Shown here in pieces: positions 1 through 9,561 of a DNA stretch of 64,000 bases (its first letter is position 1; each line of letters begins with the position of its first letter). Origin of the DNA: Caballeronia sp. dw_276 (GTDB lineage: Bacteria > Pseudomonadota > Gammaproteobacteria > Burkholderiales > Burkholderiaceae); the NCBI RefSeq assembly GCF_018449635.1, contig NZ_JAAVUV010000003.1, forward strand, positions 434,001-498,000, read 5' to 3'. The notes below the pieces were generated by a model. The model worked only from the letters and a program-made list of their open reading frames with translations. It was not told the DNA's origin and did no database searches. The position numbers and the translations under genes were made by a program.

Positions 1-59
1 TCGGTCAAACCTTCCACCACGCCCAGAATCAGCGCCTTGCAAAACAGAATCCCGTCCAT
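1..59 (-). CDS. uppP: Undecaprenyl-diphosphate phosphatase, N-terminal fragment
   Basis: Only the first 19 codons lie in the window; the gene runs off the left edge. The peptide begins MDGILFCKALILGVVEGLT, which matches the start of UppP/BacA family proteins: a first membrane helix leading into the GLTEFLPVSSTGH region, which would lie just outside. The family removes a phosphate from undecaprenyl diphosphate at the cytoplasmic membrane to recycle the lipid carrier for peptidoglycan synthesis, and excess activity gives bacitracin resistance. Identification rests on this short N-terminus alone but the match is characteristic. Confidence 0.75.
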   Translation of the reverse strand, partial: MDGILFCKALILGVVEGLT

Positions 60-139
60 CGCTCCGCCCTTTTGCCATTGGTCGGCCGTTGCCGGCCGGT
101 CGTTCCGGCATGCCGCTGGCGCGGATTCATCGAAAAAAG

Positions 140-739
140 TTACTTTTCGACGATCTGCACGCGTATGCCGTTTGTAAGGACGGTGATTGTACCGGGTTCG
201 TAATTAACTCCGGCAAACTGTAATTGTTCGGACTTGAATGTGTAGATGGGGTAACGATCCAGAAACTGCGTCGCGATGACCGCGCCGGCTGCGTTGATCT
301 GCTGGTTGTACTGCGCGGCGTCGCCGGTAACCTGGCTGTCGTCGACCGTCGGCGACATCAGGATGACCGAATGGCTGGCTGCGTCGTAGGCCAGTTGGCT
401 GGATAGCGTGAACACGCCGGTCACCGGATTCGGCATGAACGGCGTCGCGAGACGTGCATCGACGCGCACGGTAATGCGGTTACGATCCGGCGCGAGACCG
501 ACCAGCGGATTGGCCAGCGTCACATCGAAAATCTGCGATGCCGTGCGCTGCAGCGGGAATTTGCGCTGCACCGCGTCCTGAACTTCGGCGCGGCTGAATG
601 TGTAGTGATCGGGGATGAACGGGAAGATGGATGCGGCGCGTGCCGGATCAATGAGTTGAGTTCCCAGCGCCACAGCGCCCGCGCCGCCGACGGCCGCGAG
701 CAGGAACCGGCGCCGTTTCGGCGCGACGGCTTGAGTCAT
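140..739 (-). CDS. DUF1439-type exported protein
   Basis: A 199-residue protein. The start at 739 was chosen because a GGAG ribosome site lies a few bases upstream, and because the N-terminus KRRRFLLAAVGGAGAVALG then forms an arginine-rich export signal (Tat-like or Sec). The open frame extends upstream without such a signal. The mature part resembles DUF1439 proteins such as E. coli YceB, an envelope protein with a beta-rich fold that may bind a hydrophobic ligand; this comparison is from memory of the family. There is no clear lipobox cysteine. Function is unknown. Confidence 0.7.
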   Translation of the reverse strand: MTQAVAPKRRRFLLAAVGGAGAVALGTQLIDPARAASIFPFIPDHYTFSRAEVQDAVQRKFPLQRTASQIFDVTLANPLVGLAPDRNRITVRVDARLATPFMPNPVTGVFTLSSQLAYDAASHSVILMSPTVDDSQVTGDAAQYNQQINAAGAVIATQFLDRYPIYTFKSEQLQFAGVNYEPGTITVLTNGIRVQIVEK

Positions 740-777
740 GCGTGTTTCTCCAGTGACTTGAATGAGCATTCGACCGT

Positions 778-1083
778 TCAGATGCGCTCGGGTTGCTCGG
801 GTTGTGTATCGATTTCGAGTTGCGTGAGCCAGGCGAGTGCGAAGTCGCGGGAAGATCCGCACATTTGCTCCGATGGCTGAAGGCCCGAGCAGCAAGAAGG
901 TCTGCGCGGATCGCCGAAAATTGCGCAACGCAGATCGTCGCCAAGCTGCACGCAGCGTACGCCCGCCGGCTTGCCGTTGGGCATGCCGGGAATGGCGCTC
1001 GAGATGGACGGCGCGATGCAGCACGCGCCGCACGCTTCGCGGCACGCGTGGACAAACCTGTTGTGATCGGGGACAACGTCCAT
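778..1083 (-). CDS. YkgJ-family cysteine-cluster protein
   Basis: About 101 residues from the ATG at 1083; an in-frame GTG at 1128 would add 15 residues, and neither start has a strong ribosome site. The protein has a cluster of cysteines (CREACGACC near the N-terminus, then single cysteines and a CC pair), the pattern of the YkgJ (UPF0153) family, which is thought to bind zinc or an iron-sulfur cluster. No enzymatic role is established. It lies between the DUF1439 gene on the same strand and hemN on the opposite strand. Confidence 0.75.
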   Translation of the reverse strand: MDVVPDHNRFVHACREACGACCIAPSISSAIPGMPNGKPAGVRCVQLGDDLRCAIFGDPRRPSCCSGLQPSEQMCGSSRDFALAWLTQLEIDTQPEQPERI

Positions 1084-1209
1084 GAATAGCGCGACTTTTT
1101 CAATACCGGTAACCCGGCATTGTGCCACTTGGCCGCTGCGGCGTTATCACGCAAGAATCGTGGAAATTCGTAGGCTAGACTCGGACGATCTATTCTCGGT
1201 CTGTCAGCA

Positions 1210-2583
1210 ATGTCCCTCTTTCGCCCCGATCTGCTCACGAAATACGATGCGGCCGGGCCGCGCTACACGTCCTATCCAACCGCCGTTCAGTTCACCGAAT
1301 CCTTTGATCGCGACCATTACAAACGGGCGGCGGCAGACCCCGGCGCGGCATCGGCGGATCTTTCGCTGTACTTCCATATTCCCTTCTGCGACACAGTTTG
1401 TTTCTATTGCGGTTGCAACAAGATTGCGACAAAAAATCGCGCGCACGCAAGGCCATATCTTGACCGGCTAAAACGTGAACTTGCATTGCAGGCCGCCTGC
1501 TTCGATACAACCCGCCCCATCTCGCAATTGCATTGGGGCGGTGGCACGCCGACGTTTTTATCGCACGATGAAATGACCGAGTTGATGGTCGCAACCAGCG
1601 AGTCGTTCATGCTGCTTCCCGACGCGCAGGCCGAGTATTCCATCGAGATCGATCCGCGTGAGGCGTCGGCGGATACCATCCATCTGTTGCGCGAACTGGG
1701 CTTCAACCGGCTGAGTTTCGGCGTGCAGGATTTCGACTTGCGCGTGCAACACGCAGTCAATCGCGTGCAGCCGTTCGAGATGACCGAAGCGGTGATGTCG
1801 GCGGCGCGGGCCGAAGGCTACAAGTCGGTCAGCGTCGACCTGATTTACGGTTTGCCGCATCAGAGCGTGGAGAGTTTCAGCCGCACGCTCGACACGATCA
1901 TCGAACTCGCGCCGGATCGTTTGTCCGTATTCGGCTACGCGCATATGCCGAGCCTTTTCAAGATGCAGCGGCATATCGATGCAAGCGCGCTACCCTCGCC
2001 CGCCGTGCGTCTCGCGATTCTCGAACGGGTTATCGAGAAGCTGACCGGGGCGGGTTACGTGTATATCGGGATGGATCACTTCGCGCTTCCCACAGACGAG
2101 CTCGCGATCGCCCAGCGCGCGGGGACGCTTCAACGCAACTTCCAGGGCTACAGCACGCAGGCAGATTGCGATTTGATCGGCCTCGGGGTTTCATCGATAA
2201 GCAAAGTCGGCGACGTCTACGCGCAAAACGCGAAGGACATGGCGGGTTTTGGCGAGGCTATCGACCGGGGCGAGCTGGCAATCACGCGCGGCGTGCGTCT
2301 CACCGCTGACGACCGCATGCGGCGCGACGTCATTGCTCAACTGATGTGTCAATTTTCGCTGCGCTTCGACGCCATCGAGGCGGTATATGGCATCCGCTTT
2401 CCAGCCGCGTTCGCGAGCGAACTGGAACGGCTGGAACCGCTCGTGGCGGACGGGCTGATCGAAGTGACGACCAGCGGCATCAACGTCCTCGCCGACGGAC
2501 GCATGCTGGTGCGCAACGTGGCGATGATCTTCGACCGGTATCTCGGGAAAACCGCGCCCCAGCGCTTTTCAAGAACCATCTGA
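1210..2583 (+). CDS. hemN: Oxygen-independent coproporphyrinogen III oxidase
   Basis: A 457-residue radical-SAM enzyme that decarboxylates coproporphyrinogen III to protoporphyrinogen IX in haem synthesis without oxygen. The cluster motif is C60-x3-C64-x2-C67-x-C69 (FCDTVCFYCGCNK). The fourth cysteine distinguishes true HemN from the HemW chaperone, which is also present in this window. The GGGTP motif and the C-terminal HemN domain follow, and the length is normal for bacterial HemN. The ATG at 1210 lacks an obvious ribosome site. Such genes are often under Fnr control, but I found no convincing Fnr box in the short upstream gap. Confidence 0.95.
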   Translation: MSLFRPDLLTKYDAAGPRYTSYPTAVQFTESFDRDHYKRAAADPGAASADLSLYFHIPFCDTVCFYCGCNKIATKNRAHARPYLDRLKRELALQAACFDTTRPISQLHWGGGTPTFLSHDEMTELMVATSESFMLLPDAQAEYSIEIDPREASADTIHLLRELGFNRLSFGVQDFDLRVQHAVNRVQPFEMTEAVMSAARAEGYKSVSVDLIYGLPHQSVESFSRTLDTIIELAPDRLSVFGYAHMPSLFKMQRHIDASALPSPAVRLAILERVIEKLTGAGYVYIGMDHFALPTDELAIAQRAGTLQRNFQGYSTQADCDLIGLGVSSISKVGDVYAQNAKDMAGFGEAIDRGELAITRGVRLTADDRMRRDVIAQLMCQFSLRFDAIEAVYGIRFPAAFASELERLEPLVADGLIEVTTSGINVLADGRMLVRNVAMIFDRYLGKTAPQRFSRTI

Positions 2584-2703
2584 TCCGTCCTTACCCCGCT
2601 GCCCTTGCAGCGCCCGCCTCCTCGCGATACCTTTGGCAACTTTGCCGCCCGTCGCCGTGAAACGCGCTATCGTGCGGCGTGCTCCACGTTCCACAGGCAG
2701 GCA

Positions 2704-3888
2704 ATGCATTTATCTAGAAAACGGGCCAGCGTCGTTGCGATTATCGTCGTCGTTGTTTTGCTGGCGATCGGCGTGGTCCATTCGCTTAAAAAACGCGCAG
2801 CGGCCGGGGCGCAGGCTTCAGCGCCTTCCTCGCCGGCCGATGAGGCAGTCATCGAATTCACGCCGGACGATCTCACCGCCGTCACGCGTCATACGCTGTC
2901 CGAAACGCTGCCGCTCACCGGGTCGCTGCGCGCGGTCACGCAAGCGGCCGTGAAGGCGAAGGTCGCGGGTTCGGCGCTCGAAGTACGAGCCCGAGAAGGC
3001 GACACGGTCAAGGCCGGACAAATCCTGACCACGATCGATGCCCGCGACTACGCGGCCCGCGCCGACCAGTCGCGCGGACAAATGGCAGCAATGGCGGGTC
3101 AACTGGATATCGCGAAACAGACGCTGGAAAACAATCGCGTGCTCGTTGAGAAAGGCTTCATCTCGAAGAACGCCTTCGATACCGCCCAAAGCCAGTACGC
3201 CATCGCCGCCGCGAATCTGGCAGCAGCGCGCGCGGCGTTGTCGTCGTCGAATTTGTCGGTGGCGGATACCATCGTGCGCGCGCCGTTCGGCGGCCAGATT
3301 GCATCGCGTAACGTGGAACCGGGCGAGCATGTGGCCGTGGACGCAAAACTCTTCGATGTCGTCGATCTGACCCAGCTCGAACTCGAAGCGCCCGTGCCCG
3401 TGGGCGAGATCGGACGGGTGCGGGTTGACCAGCCGGTACGCATTCGGTTCGATGGCATCGATTCTCCCGTCAGCGCCACGGTCACGCGCATCAACCCGGC
3501 GGCGCAAGCCGGCTCGCGCTCGATCATGATTTATGTGCGCGTGACAAATCCGCAGTCGACCTTGCGCGTGGGGATGTTCGGAACCGGCAACGTAATAGTC
3601 GGCAGCACGGCGAGCGCCGTGGTCGTGCCGGCGACGTCGGTTCGCACGGACGGTCCGCGCCATAGCGTCTACGCCATCACCGGTGGCAAGCTCGTTGAAG
3701 TCCCGGTCACGACAGGCGGGACCGGCGAAGCCGACGGCTCGAGCTGGACCGAACTCGTGGATTCACCGCTCAAGGAAGGCCAGCAGGTCGTGAAGAACAA
3801 CCTGGGGGCGTTGCGTATCGGCAGCAAAGTGCGGCTGGTTGGTTCGGACACAGGCGCCGCGGCTTCGTCGCCCGGCACTTCTAAATAG
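2704..3888 (+). CDS. RND efflux membrane-fusion (periplasmic adaptor) protein
   Basis: 394 residues from the ATG at 2704, preceded by AGGCAG; the frame is open further upstream but the hydrophobic N-terminal anchor (roughly residues 10-24) argues for this start. Next come a biotinyl-lipoyl-like half domain, a coiled-coil hairpin of about residues 130-190, then beta-barrel and membrane-proximal domains, the usual order in HlyD/AcrA-type adaptors. It links the inner-membrane pump encoded 12 bp downstream to an outer-membrane channel. No channel gene follows, so an outer-membrane factor encoded elsewhere is probably shared. Substrate is not predictable. Confidence 0.9.
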   Translation: MHLSRKRASVVAIIVVVVLLAIGVVHSLKKRAAAGAQASAPSSPADEAVIEFTPDDLTAVTRHTLSETLPLTGSLRAVTQAAVKAKVAGSALEVRAREGDTVKAGQILTTIDARDYAARADQSRGQMAAMAGQLDIAKQTLENNRVLVEKGFISKNAFDTAQSQYAIAAANLAAARAALSSSNLSVADTIVRAPFGGQIASRNVEPGEHVAVDAKLFDVVDLTQLELEAPVPVGEIGRVRVDQPVRIRFDGIDSPVSATVTRINPAAQAGSRSIMIYVRVTNPQSTLRVGMFGTGNVIVGSTASAVVVPATSVRTDGPRHSVYAITGGKLVEVPVTTGGTGEADGSSWTELVDSPLKEGQQVVKNNLGALRIGSKVRLVGSDTGAAASSPGTSK

Positions 3889-3900
3889 CGGAGCCGCGCC

Positions 3901-6900
3901 ATGTGGTTCACGCGAATCAGTATCAACAATCCGGTTTTCGCCGCCATGATGATGGCGGCGTTTCTCGTGATCGGCCTGTTCTCGTATCAGCGCCTGAAGG
4001 TCGATCAGTTTCCCGATATCACCTTTCCCGTGGTCGTCGTGCAGACGGCGTATCCGGGTGCATCGCCGGAATCGGTCGAGTCCGACGTCACGCGCAAAGT
4101 CGAGGAAGCGGTCAACACGATCAGCGGTATCGACGAAATCTCGTCGCATTCGTACGACGCGTTGTCGGTGGTGATCGTCCAGTTCGACCTGTCGGTGAAC
4201 GTGATGCAGGCAGCGCAGGACGTGCGCGACAAGGTGGCGCTGATCCGCCCCGACCTGCGCGACGGCGTGAAGGAACCGCGCGTGCTGCGCTACGACCCGG
4301 CCGATATGCCTATCGTCACAGTTGCCGTCTCAAACGCACCGGGTTCATTGCTGAGCACGCGCGATCTCACGACCACCGCTGATCAGATCGTGCGAAAGCG
4401 CCTGGAAACGGTGCGCGGCGTGGGATCGGTGAGCATTGTGGGCGGCGTGAAGCGGCAGGTTCGTATCGATGTCAGTCCCGACCGGCTGCAAGCACTTTCA
4501 GTTGGCGTCGATCAGGTGATTCGCGCCGTGCAGAACGAGAATCAGGAGATTCCGGCTGGGCCGCTGACGTCGGCGGGAATCGAGCAGACCGTGCAGGTGA
4601 AGGGCCGTTTCCAGACGCCCGATGACTTCAAACGGATCATCGTTGCACGGCGGGGAGCCTCGAATGCGGGCCATGCGGTCACCCTCGACCAGGTCGCGCA
4701 AGTGGTCGACGGGCAGGAAGAGCCCGACAGCATGGCGTTACTCAATGGCAACCGGGCGCTGTTTTTATCGGTGATCAAGGCGCAGGGCGAGAATACCGTC
4801 GATGTGGCGCACGGCATTCGCGCCGAAGTCGCAGCGTTGCAAAAATCCCTGCCGCCGGGCGTAAAACTCGATATCACCGACGATTCTTCCCGCGAGATCG
4901 AAAACAGCGTGAGCGAGGTCAAGGGCACGTTGCTGGAAGGCGCGCTATTGACCATTGCGATCGTGTTCCTGTTCCTCGGCTCGTGGCGCAGCACCGTGAT
5001 CACCGGGCTGACGCTGCCGATTGCGTTGATCGGCACATTTGCGTTCATGTACATGGCCGGATTCACCATCAACGTGATCACGCTGATGGCGCTCTCGCTG
5101 TGCGTGGGGTTGCTGATCGACGACGCAATCGTCGTGCGCGAGAACATCGTGCGGCACGTTCAGCTTGGCGCGGATCATCGCACCGCCGCGCTCGACGGCA
5201 CGAAGGAAATCGCGCTCGCCGTGCTGGCGACAACATTCTCCATCGTCGCCGTGTTCCTGCCGGTCGGGTTCATGAGCGGGATCATCGGGCGCTTCTTTCA
5301 TCAGTTCGGCGTGACGGTGGCGGCTGCCGTGCTGATATCGATGTTCGTGTCGTTTACGCTCGACCCGATGCTTTCATCGATATGGCCCGATCCCGCGCTG
5401 CATGTTCGCGGCACGAAATATCTGGCGCGCTTTCTTGCGTACTTCGAACACGGCGTGGAGCGGCTTGCACGGTTTTATCAGCGGCTGCTCGGATGGTCGC
5501 TCAGGCATCGCGTGGCGACCCTGGTGGTCGCGGCCGCAACTTTTATCGGCAGCCTTTTTCTCGTGCCGCTGATTGGAACCGAGTTCGTGCCGAACGCCGA
5601 TTTCTCCACCACGCAGATCGGCTTGAACACGCCGGTGGGGACGTCGCTGGAAGCCACCGCCGACAAGGTCCGCCAAGTCGAAACCGTGCTCACACAATAC
5701 CCGGAGGTCCGCTACAGCTACGCCACCATCAACTCCGGCAACGCGCAGGGCAAGAACAACGCATTGATCACCGTGCATTTGAAGGAACGGCGCGATCGTA
5801 CGCGTGGCGTGCAGGAGTTGAACCAGGTCTTTCGTGAACGGCTGAAGAGCATTGCCGGGATTACCGTGACCGAGATCGGCATGTCCGACGGCGCGGGATC
5901 GAACAAGGCCGTTCAGTTCAGCCTTCAGGGCGACAACCTTGACGAGTTGCGCCGTCTTTCAGCCGAGGCCCAGAAACGCCTTGCGAAAATCCCCGGCCTC
6001 GTGGATCTGGACGCAAGCCTGAAGGACGACAAGCCGATTGTCGCCATCGATATCCGCCGCGAACTCGCCTCGGACCTGGGCGTTGGCGTGGCCGAAGTCG
6101 GTCAGGCGCTGCGCCCCCTGCTCTCGGGCGACGCCATCAGCACATGGCGCGCGCCCGACGATCAGGATTACGACGTCAGTGTTCGATTGCCATCGGCTGA
6201 AAGGCGCAACGTTGACGACCTGTCCAAACTGATGATCGCCACCAGCCGCACCGACGCCAACGGCGCGCCCCTGCTCGTGCCGCTGCGCCAGGTCGCTGCG
6301 ATCACTGAAACTGCGGGGCCCGATGTGATCAGCCGGCGGGATTTGTCGCGGGAAGTGGAGATCTCGGCCAACGTTACCGGCCGCTCGCCAGGCGAAGTCG
6401 CCGCCGACGTCAAGAAGACGCTCGACGACATGCACCTCCCAGCCGGCTACCGATACCGCTTCGGCGGCTCCACGAAGAGCATGAACGAATCGTTCATCTA
6501 CGCCGTCCAGGCCCTGGCGCTGGCCGTGATCTTCATCTACATGATTCTTGCGTCGCAATTCGGCAGCTTCCTGCAGCCGCTTGCGATCATGGCGTCCTTG
6601 CCGCTTACGCTGATTGGCGTGCTGGCCGCGTTGCTGCTGTTCGGCAGCACGCTCAACATGTTTTCGATCATCGGCTTCATCATGCTGATGGGGCTTGTGA
6701 CAAAGAACGCAATTTTGCTGATCGATTTCGCGAATCAGGCGCGGCGTGGAACCTTGCTCGATGCATCCGGCCAGGGTCACGCCATGTCCCGCAGCGACGC
6801 ACTGCTCGAAGCCGCGCGCGTGCGTCTGCGGCCTATTCTGATGACCACGCTCGCGATGATCTTCGGCATGCTGCCGCTCGCACTCGGCCTGGGCGAAGGC

Positions 6901-7074
6901 GGCGAGCAACGCGGTCCACTCGGGCAGACCGTGATTGGCGGCGTGATTACGTCGTCTTTGTTGACGCTGGTGGTCGTGCCAGTGGTCTATACGGTGCTGG
7001 ATGACTTTGGCGCGTGGGCATCGCGGAAATGGCGCAACAAGGCAAAGCCCGCAACGGACATGGGACCGCTCTGA
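3901..7074 (+). CDS. RND-family multidrug efflux transporter (AcrB/MdtC type)
   Basis: A 1057-residue inner-membrane proton/drug antiporter. It starts with the typical first helix (MWFTRISINNPVFA), has two large periplasmic loops and twelve predicted helices, and carries the adjacent aspartates of TM4 (GLLIDDAIVVREN, around residue 406) used in proton relay. The PxxxP-like segments and the second-half helices are all present, so it looks intact. It follows the adaptor gene with a 12 bp gap and a GGAG ribosome site, so they form a two-gene operon. The periplasmic region resembles the HAE-1/MdtBC branch more than heavy-metal pumps. The gene converges on the DUF2442 gene. Confidence 0.93.
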   Translation: MWFTRISINNPVFAAMMMAAFLVIGLFSYQRLKVDQFPDITFPVVVVQTAYPGASPESVESDVTRKVEEAVNTISGIDEISSHSYDALSVVIVQFDLSVNVMQAAQDVRDKVALIRPDLRDGVKEPRVLRYDPADMPIVTVAVSNAPGSLLSTRDLTTTADQIVRKRLETVRGVGSVSIVGGVKRQVRIDVSPDRLQALSVGVDQVIRAVQNENQEIPAGPLTSAGIEQTVQVKGRFQTPDDFKRIIVARRGASNAGHAVTLDQVAQVVDGQEEPDSMALLNGNRALFLSVIKAQGENTVDVAHGIRAEVAALQKSLPPGVKLDITDDSSREIENSVSEVKGTLLEGALLTIAIVFLFLGSWRSTVITGLTLPIALIGTFAFMYMAGFTINVITLMALSLCVGLLIDDAIVVRENIVRHVQLGADHRTAALDGTKEIALAVLATTFSIVAVFLPVGFMSGIIGRFFHQFGVTVAAAVLISMFVSFTLDPMLSSIWPDPALHVRGTKYLARFLAYFEHGVERLARFYQRLLGWSLRHRVATLVVAAATFIGSLFLVPLIGTEFVPNADFSTTQIGLNTPVGTSLEATADKVRQVETVLTQYPEVRYSYATINSGNAQGKNNALITVHLKERRDRTRGVQELNQVFRERLKSIAGITVTEIGMSDGAGSNKAVQFSLQGDNLDELRRLSAEAQKRLAKIPGLVDLDASLKDDKPIVAIDIRRELASDLGVGVAEVGQALRPLLSGDAISTWRAPDDQDYDVSVRLPSAERRNVDDLSKLMIATSRTDANGAPLLVPLRQVAAITETAGPDVISRRDLSREVEISANVTGRSPGEVAADVKKTLDDMHLPAGYRYRFGGSTKSMNESFIYAVQALALAVIFIYMILASQFGSFLQPLAIMASLPLTLIGVLAALLLFGSTLNMFSIIGFIMLMGLVTKNAILLIDFANQARRGTLLDASGQGHAMSRSDALLEAARVRLRPILMTTLAMIFGMLPLALGLGEGGEQRGPLGQTVIGGVITSSLLTLVVVPVVYTVLDDFGAWASRKWRNKAKPATDMGPL

Positions 7075-7111
7075 CGTCCACGCAATGAGAACCGGTCGCA
7101 TGGGCCCAAGG

Positions 7112-7573
7112 CTATTTTTTCGCCCGGACCGCGCCGTCTTTGTCGCCTTGCGCGGCGACCTTGCGGGGCCGCCCACCGCGAGCGCCGTTGACTCGCGCTG
7201 CTTCCGCCTTTGAAGCACTGCGGCTCGCGCCACCCGCCTTGCCCATCCGCCTGGCCATGAATGAACGCGACCCAAGCACGCCCGCGAGAAGCGGAAGCAC
7301 GAGAATATCGGCGTCGACGGCGGGAAAATAGAGGCCCGTACCCGAAGCGGTGATCTCGATTTCACCGAGCTCTTCGTTCGACGCGTTTTCCAGACCCTGG
7401 ATCAAGCGCGCCGGAATGGCGAACGATGCACCGTTCGACAACTCGATTGAGAGCCGGCCGTCTTCCGGAAGGAACGTTGCCGAAAGCGCGACAGGATTTT
7501 CCGCAACGTGCTTGCGCGCGCGCTCTTCGGCTTCGCGCATCTGGCGTTCGGTGATTTCAACTAAAGCAGTCAT
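7112..7573 (-). CDS. DUF2442 domain protein
   Basis: 153 residues. The N-terminal part has the DUF2442 pattern (residues about 30-85, with a phrase like GRLSIELSNGASFAIPARL). The C-terminal tail is rich in alanine, lysine and arginine with ARVNGARGGRPRK, a basic tail seen in several members. The start at 7573 overlaps the end of the upstream DUF4160 gene by 17 bp, so the two are translationally coupled. DUF2442 genes commonly pair with DUF4160 genes, an arrangement suspected but not proven to be toxin-antitoxin-like. No biochemical activity can be assigned. Confidence 0.8.
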   Translation of the reverse strand: MTALVEITERQMREAEERARKHVAENPVALSATFLPEDGRLSIELSNGASFAIPARLIQGLENASNEELGEIEITASGTGLYFPAVDADILVLPLLAGVLGSRSFMARRMGKAGGASRSASKAEAARVNGARGGRPRKVAAQGDKDGAVRAKK

Positions 7574-7808
7574 GAAGTGTCTTCCATTCAGTGCACAGCG
7601 AGCCGACCACGTTCTGCATCCGGCGGGCGAAGATATTTGCAGCAGCATGTGAAAAACCGTGGTTTTTGAGCAGCGCCGGCGGTCCATGCGGACACTGCAA
7701 GTTGAAAACCGCGTGTTGATTTCCATCCAGCACATGAACGTGGGCCGGCAAATGGTCGTTCAAATAAATCACGACGCGGGCAGCGCCGATGCGAAAAATC
7801 GTTGGCAT
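7557..7808 (-). CDS. DUF4160 domain protein
   Basis: An 83-residue protein starting MPTIFRIGAARVVIYLND, with HLPAHVHV and HGFSHAAA further on: the DUF4160 pattern with conserved histidines and acidic residues. It is the promoter-proximal gene of a two-gene unit with the DUF2442 gene. The small size, coupling and partner resemble a toxin-antitoxin organisation, though this is inference. An 8-bp perfect inverted repeat about 30 bp upstream (7841-7860) is a candidate operator. Confidence 0.8.
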   Translation of the reverse strand: MPTIFRIGAARVVIYLNDHLPAHVHVLDGNQHAVFNLQCPHGPPALLKNHGFSHAAANIFARRMQNVVGSLCTEWKTLHDCFS

Positions 7809-7840
7809 GTGTTCACTCTATCCGTTGGGAGCGCGCAAGT

Positions 7841-7860
7841 AAACCCAATCGCTTGGGTTT
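7841..7860. promoter_or_regulatory. Inverted repeat upstream of the DUF4160-DUF2442 unit
   Basis: AAACCCAA, a TCGC spacer and TTGGGTTT form a perfect 8-bp dyad located 32 bp before the DUF4160 start codon, in its promoter or leader. It could be an autoregulatory operator. On the plus strand a short T-run follows, so a factor-independent terminator is an alternative, but no plus-strand gene ends just upstream. Confidence 0.4.
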
Positions 7861-8094
7861 TTACCTGTATCGTTGTTTTCTGCATGCGGGCAATCGCAGC
7901 AGGCGGAAACCCAAGCTTATGGACGAAGCCCCGCCGCCGCTATCAGCCAGATGGCTAACGCGAGCTTTTCCACTGAGTAATCATTACCCGGAGCATCCGG
8001 CTGGCATAGAATGACAGCCACTTTCGGGCACGGCCGACCTCCCGCGCGCCGCCCCCGCTGCATGCCCCGTCCACGTCACCGATCCTTGTCGAAC

Positions 8095-9471
8095 ATGCCC
8101 ATCACTTCGCCGCAATTCGCTCCACTCGCGCAGCTCGCCGCAGCCCTTCGCGACGGCAAGACCACTAGCCGGACGCTCGTCGAACAGGCGCTCGAGCGCA
8201 TTGCGGATCCTTCAGGCCAGGGCGCGACCGCATTCATCCATGTCGATGCCGACAGCGCCCGCGCCGCCGCCGACGCGCATGACGCGCTGCGCCGGGCCGG
8301 CACTGTCCTGTCGCCGCTCGCGGGCATACCGGTGTCGATCAAGGATCTGTTCGATATCGAAGGCCAGGTCACGCGTGCGGGCTCCCGGGTGCTGGCCGGC
8401 GCGCCCCCCGCCAAGGCCGACGCCGTTGCCGTCGCGCGGCTGCGGCGCGCGGGCGGCGTGATCGTCGGGCGCACCAACATGAGCGAATTCGCGTTTTCCG
8501 GACTGGGGCTGAACCCGCACTACGGAACGCCGCGCTCGCCGTATCGAAGCGATGTTCCAGGCGACGAACGTATCGCCGGCGGCTCATCTTCAGGGGCGGC
8601 GGCGTCGGTCGCCGACGGCATGGCGGCGATTGCGCTCGGCACGGACACCGGCGGCTCGATTCGCATCCCGGCCGCGCTCTGCGGGCTGACCGGCTTCAAG
8701 CCCACCGCCGCGCGCGTGCCTACGCAAGGCGGCGTGCCTTTATCCACAACGCTTGATTCGTTCGGGCCGATCGGGCTGTCGGTGGCGTGTTGCGCCCTGG
8801 TCGACCGGATCCTGGCCGGCCGCGACGCCGTGGTGCCTGCAACCCGGCCGCTCGATGGCGTGCGCCTCGGCGTGCTGACCAACTTCGTGATGGACGACGT
8901 CGACGAGACCGTCGCAAGCGCGTATTCGGCCGCCATCGGGCATTTATCGGCGGCAGGCGCGCTGGTCGAGGACGTGCGATTCGGCCCGCTCGACCGCATG
9001 GGCGAGATCAGCCGCTTCAGCTTCGCGTCCATGGAAGCGTACGCGTGGCACCGGCCGTTGCTCGCGGCGCATGCCGATCAATACGACCCCCGCGTCCGCG
9101 CGCGAATTGTGAAAGGCGCGCCGGCGACCGCTGCCGACTATCTCGACCTCTTGCAGGCGCGCGCCGCGATGATCGAACAGGCGCGCACGCTCTGGCAACG
9201 GTTTGATGCAATCGTGTGCCCGACCGTGCCGGTCGTGCCGCCGCGCGTGGCCGACCTGGAACACGACGATGAAACCTTCGGCCGGATCAATGCGCTGATC
9301 TTGCGCAATCCGTCGGCCTTCAATTTCCTCGATAGTTGCGCATTGTCGTTGCCTTGCCATCCGCGCGGCGAAGCTCCGGTCGGACTGATGCTGGCGGGTG
9401 CGCCGTTTGGCGACGACGCGTTGCTTGCGATCGGCCGTGCGGTCGAAGCCGTGCTTGAGACCACCCGATAA
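8095..9471 (+). CDS. Amidase signature-family hydrolase
   Basis: 458 residues from the ATG at 8095; the frame runs further upstream but the added sequence is basic and unlike the family. The Ser-cisSer-Lys triad is visible: K83 in GIPVSIKDLFD, cis-Ser S166 in AGGSSSGAAAS, and nucleophile S188 in DTGGSIRIPA. Related proteins include GatA-like amidases, indoleacetamide hydrolase and aryl-acylamidases. The C-terminus is short compared with GatA, and there are no gatB or gatC neighbours, so it is probably a catabolic amidase of unknown substrate rather than the tRNA amidotransferase. It is probably monocistronic. Confidence 0.9.
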   Translation: MPITSPQFAPLAQLAAALRDGKTTSRTLVEQALERIADPSGQGATAFIHVDADSARAAADAHDALRRAGTVLSPLAGIPVSIKDLFDIEGQVTRAGSRVLAGAPPAKADAVAVARLRRAGGVIVGRTNMSEFAFSGLGLNPHYGTPRSPYRSDVPGDERIAGGSSSGAAASVADGMAAIALGTDTGGSIRIPAALCGLTGFKPTAARVPTQGGVPLSTTLDSFGPIGLSVACCALVDRILAGRDAVVPATRPLDGVRLGVLTNFVMDDVDETVASAYSAAIGHLSAAGALVEDVRFGPLDRMGEISRFSFASMEAYAWHRPLLAAHADQYDPRVRARIVKGAPATAADYLDLLQARAAMIEQARTLWQRFDAIVCPTVPVVPPRVADLEHDDETFGRINALILRNPSAFNFLDSCALSLPCHPRGEAPVGLMLAGAPFGDDALLAIGRAVEAVLETTR

Positions 9472-9561
9472 ACCGGTAATAAACCACACAAAAGCAACGC
9501 GATAGAATTCCGTCGCTGGATACGCAATTTCAGGTGCTTTTTTCTCGAACAAGTCGGAAAT

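Noticed and set aside
1129..1209. Fnr box upstream of hemN
   Set aside because: No TTGAT-N4-ATCAA-like palindrome is present in the gap.
5959..7365. A 468-codon minus-strand open frame across the RND transporter end
   Set aside because: Shadow of the pump gene and the adjacent DUF2442 gene; no family features.
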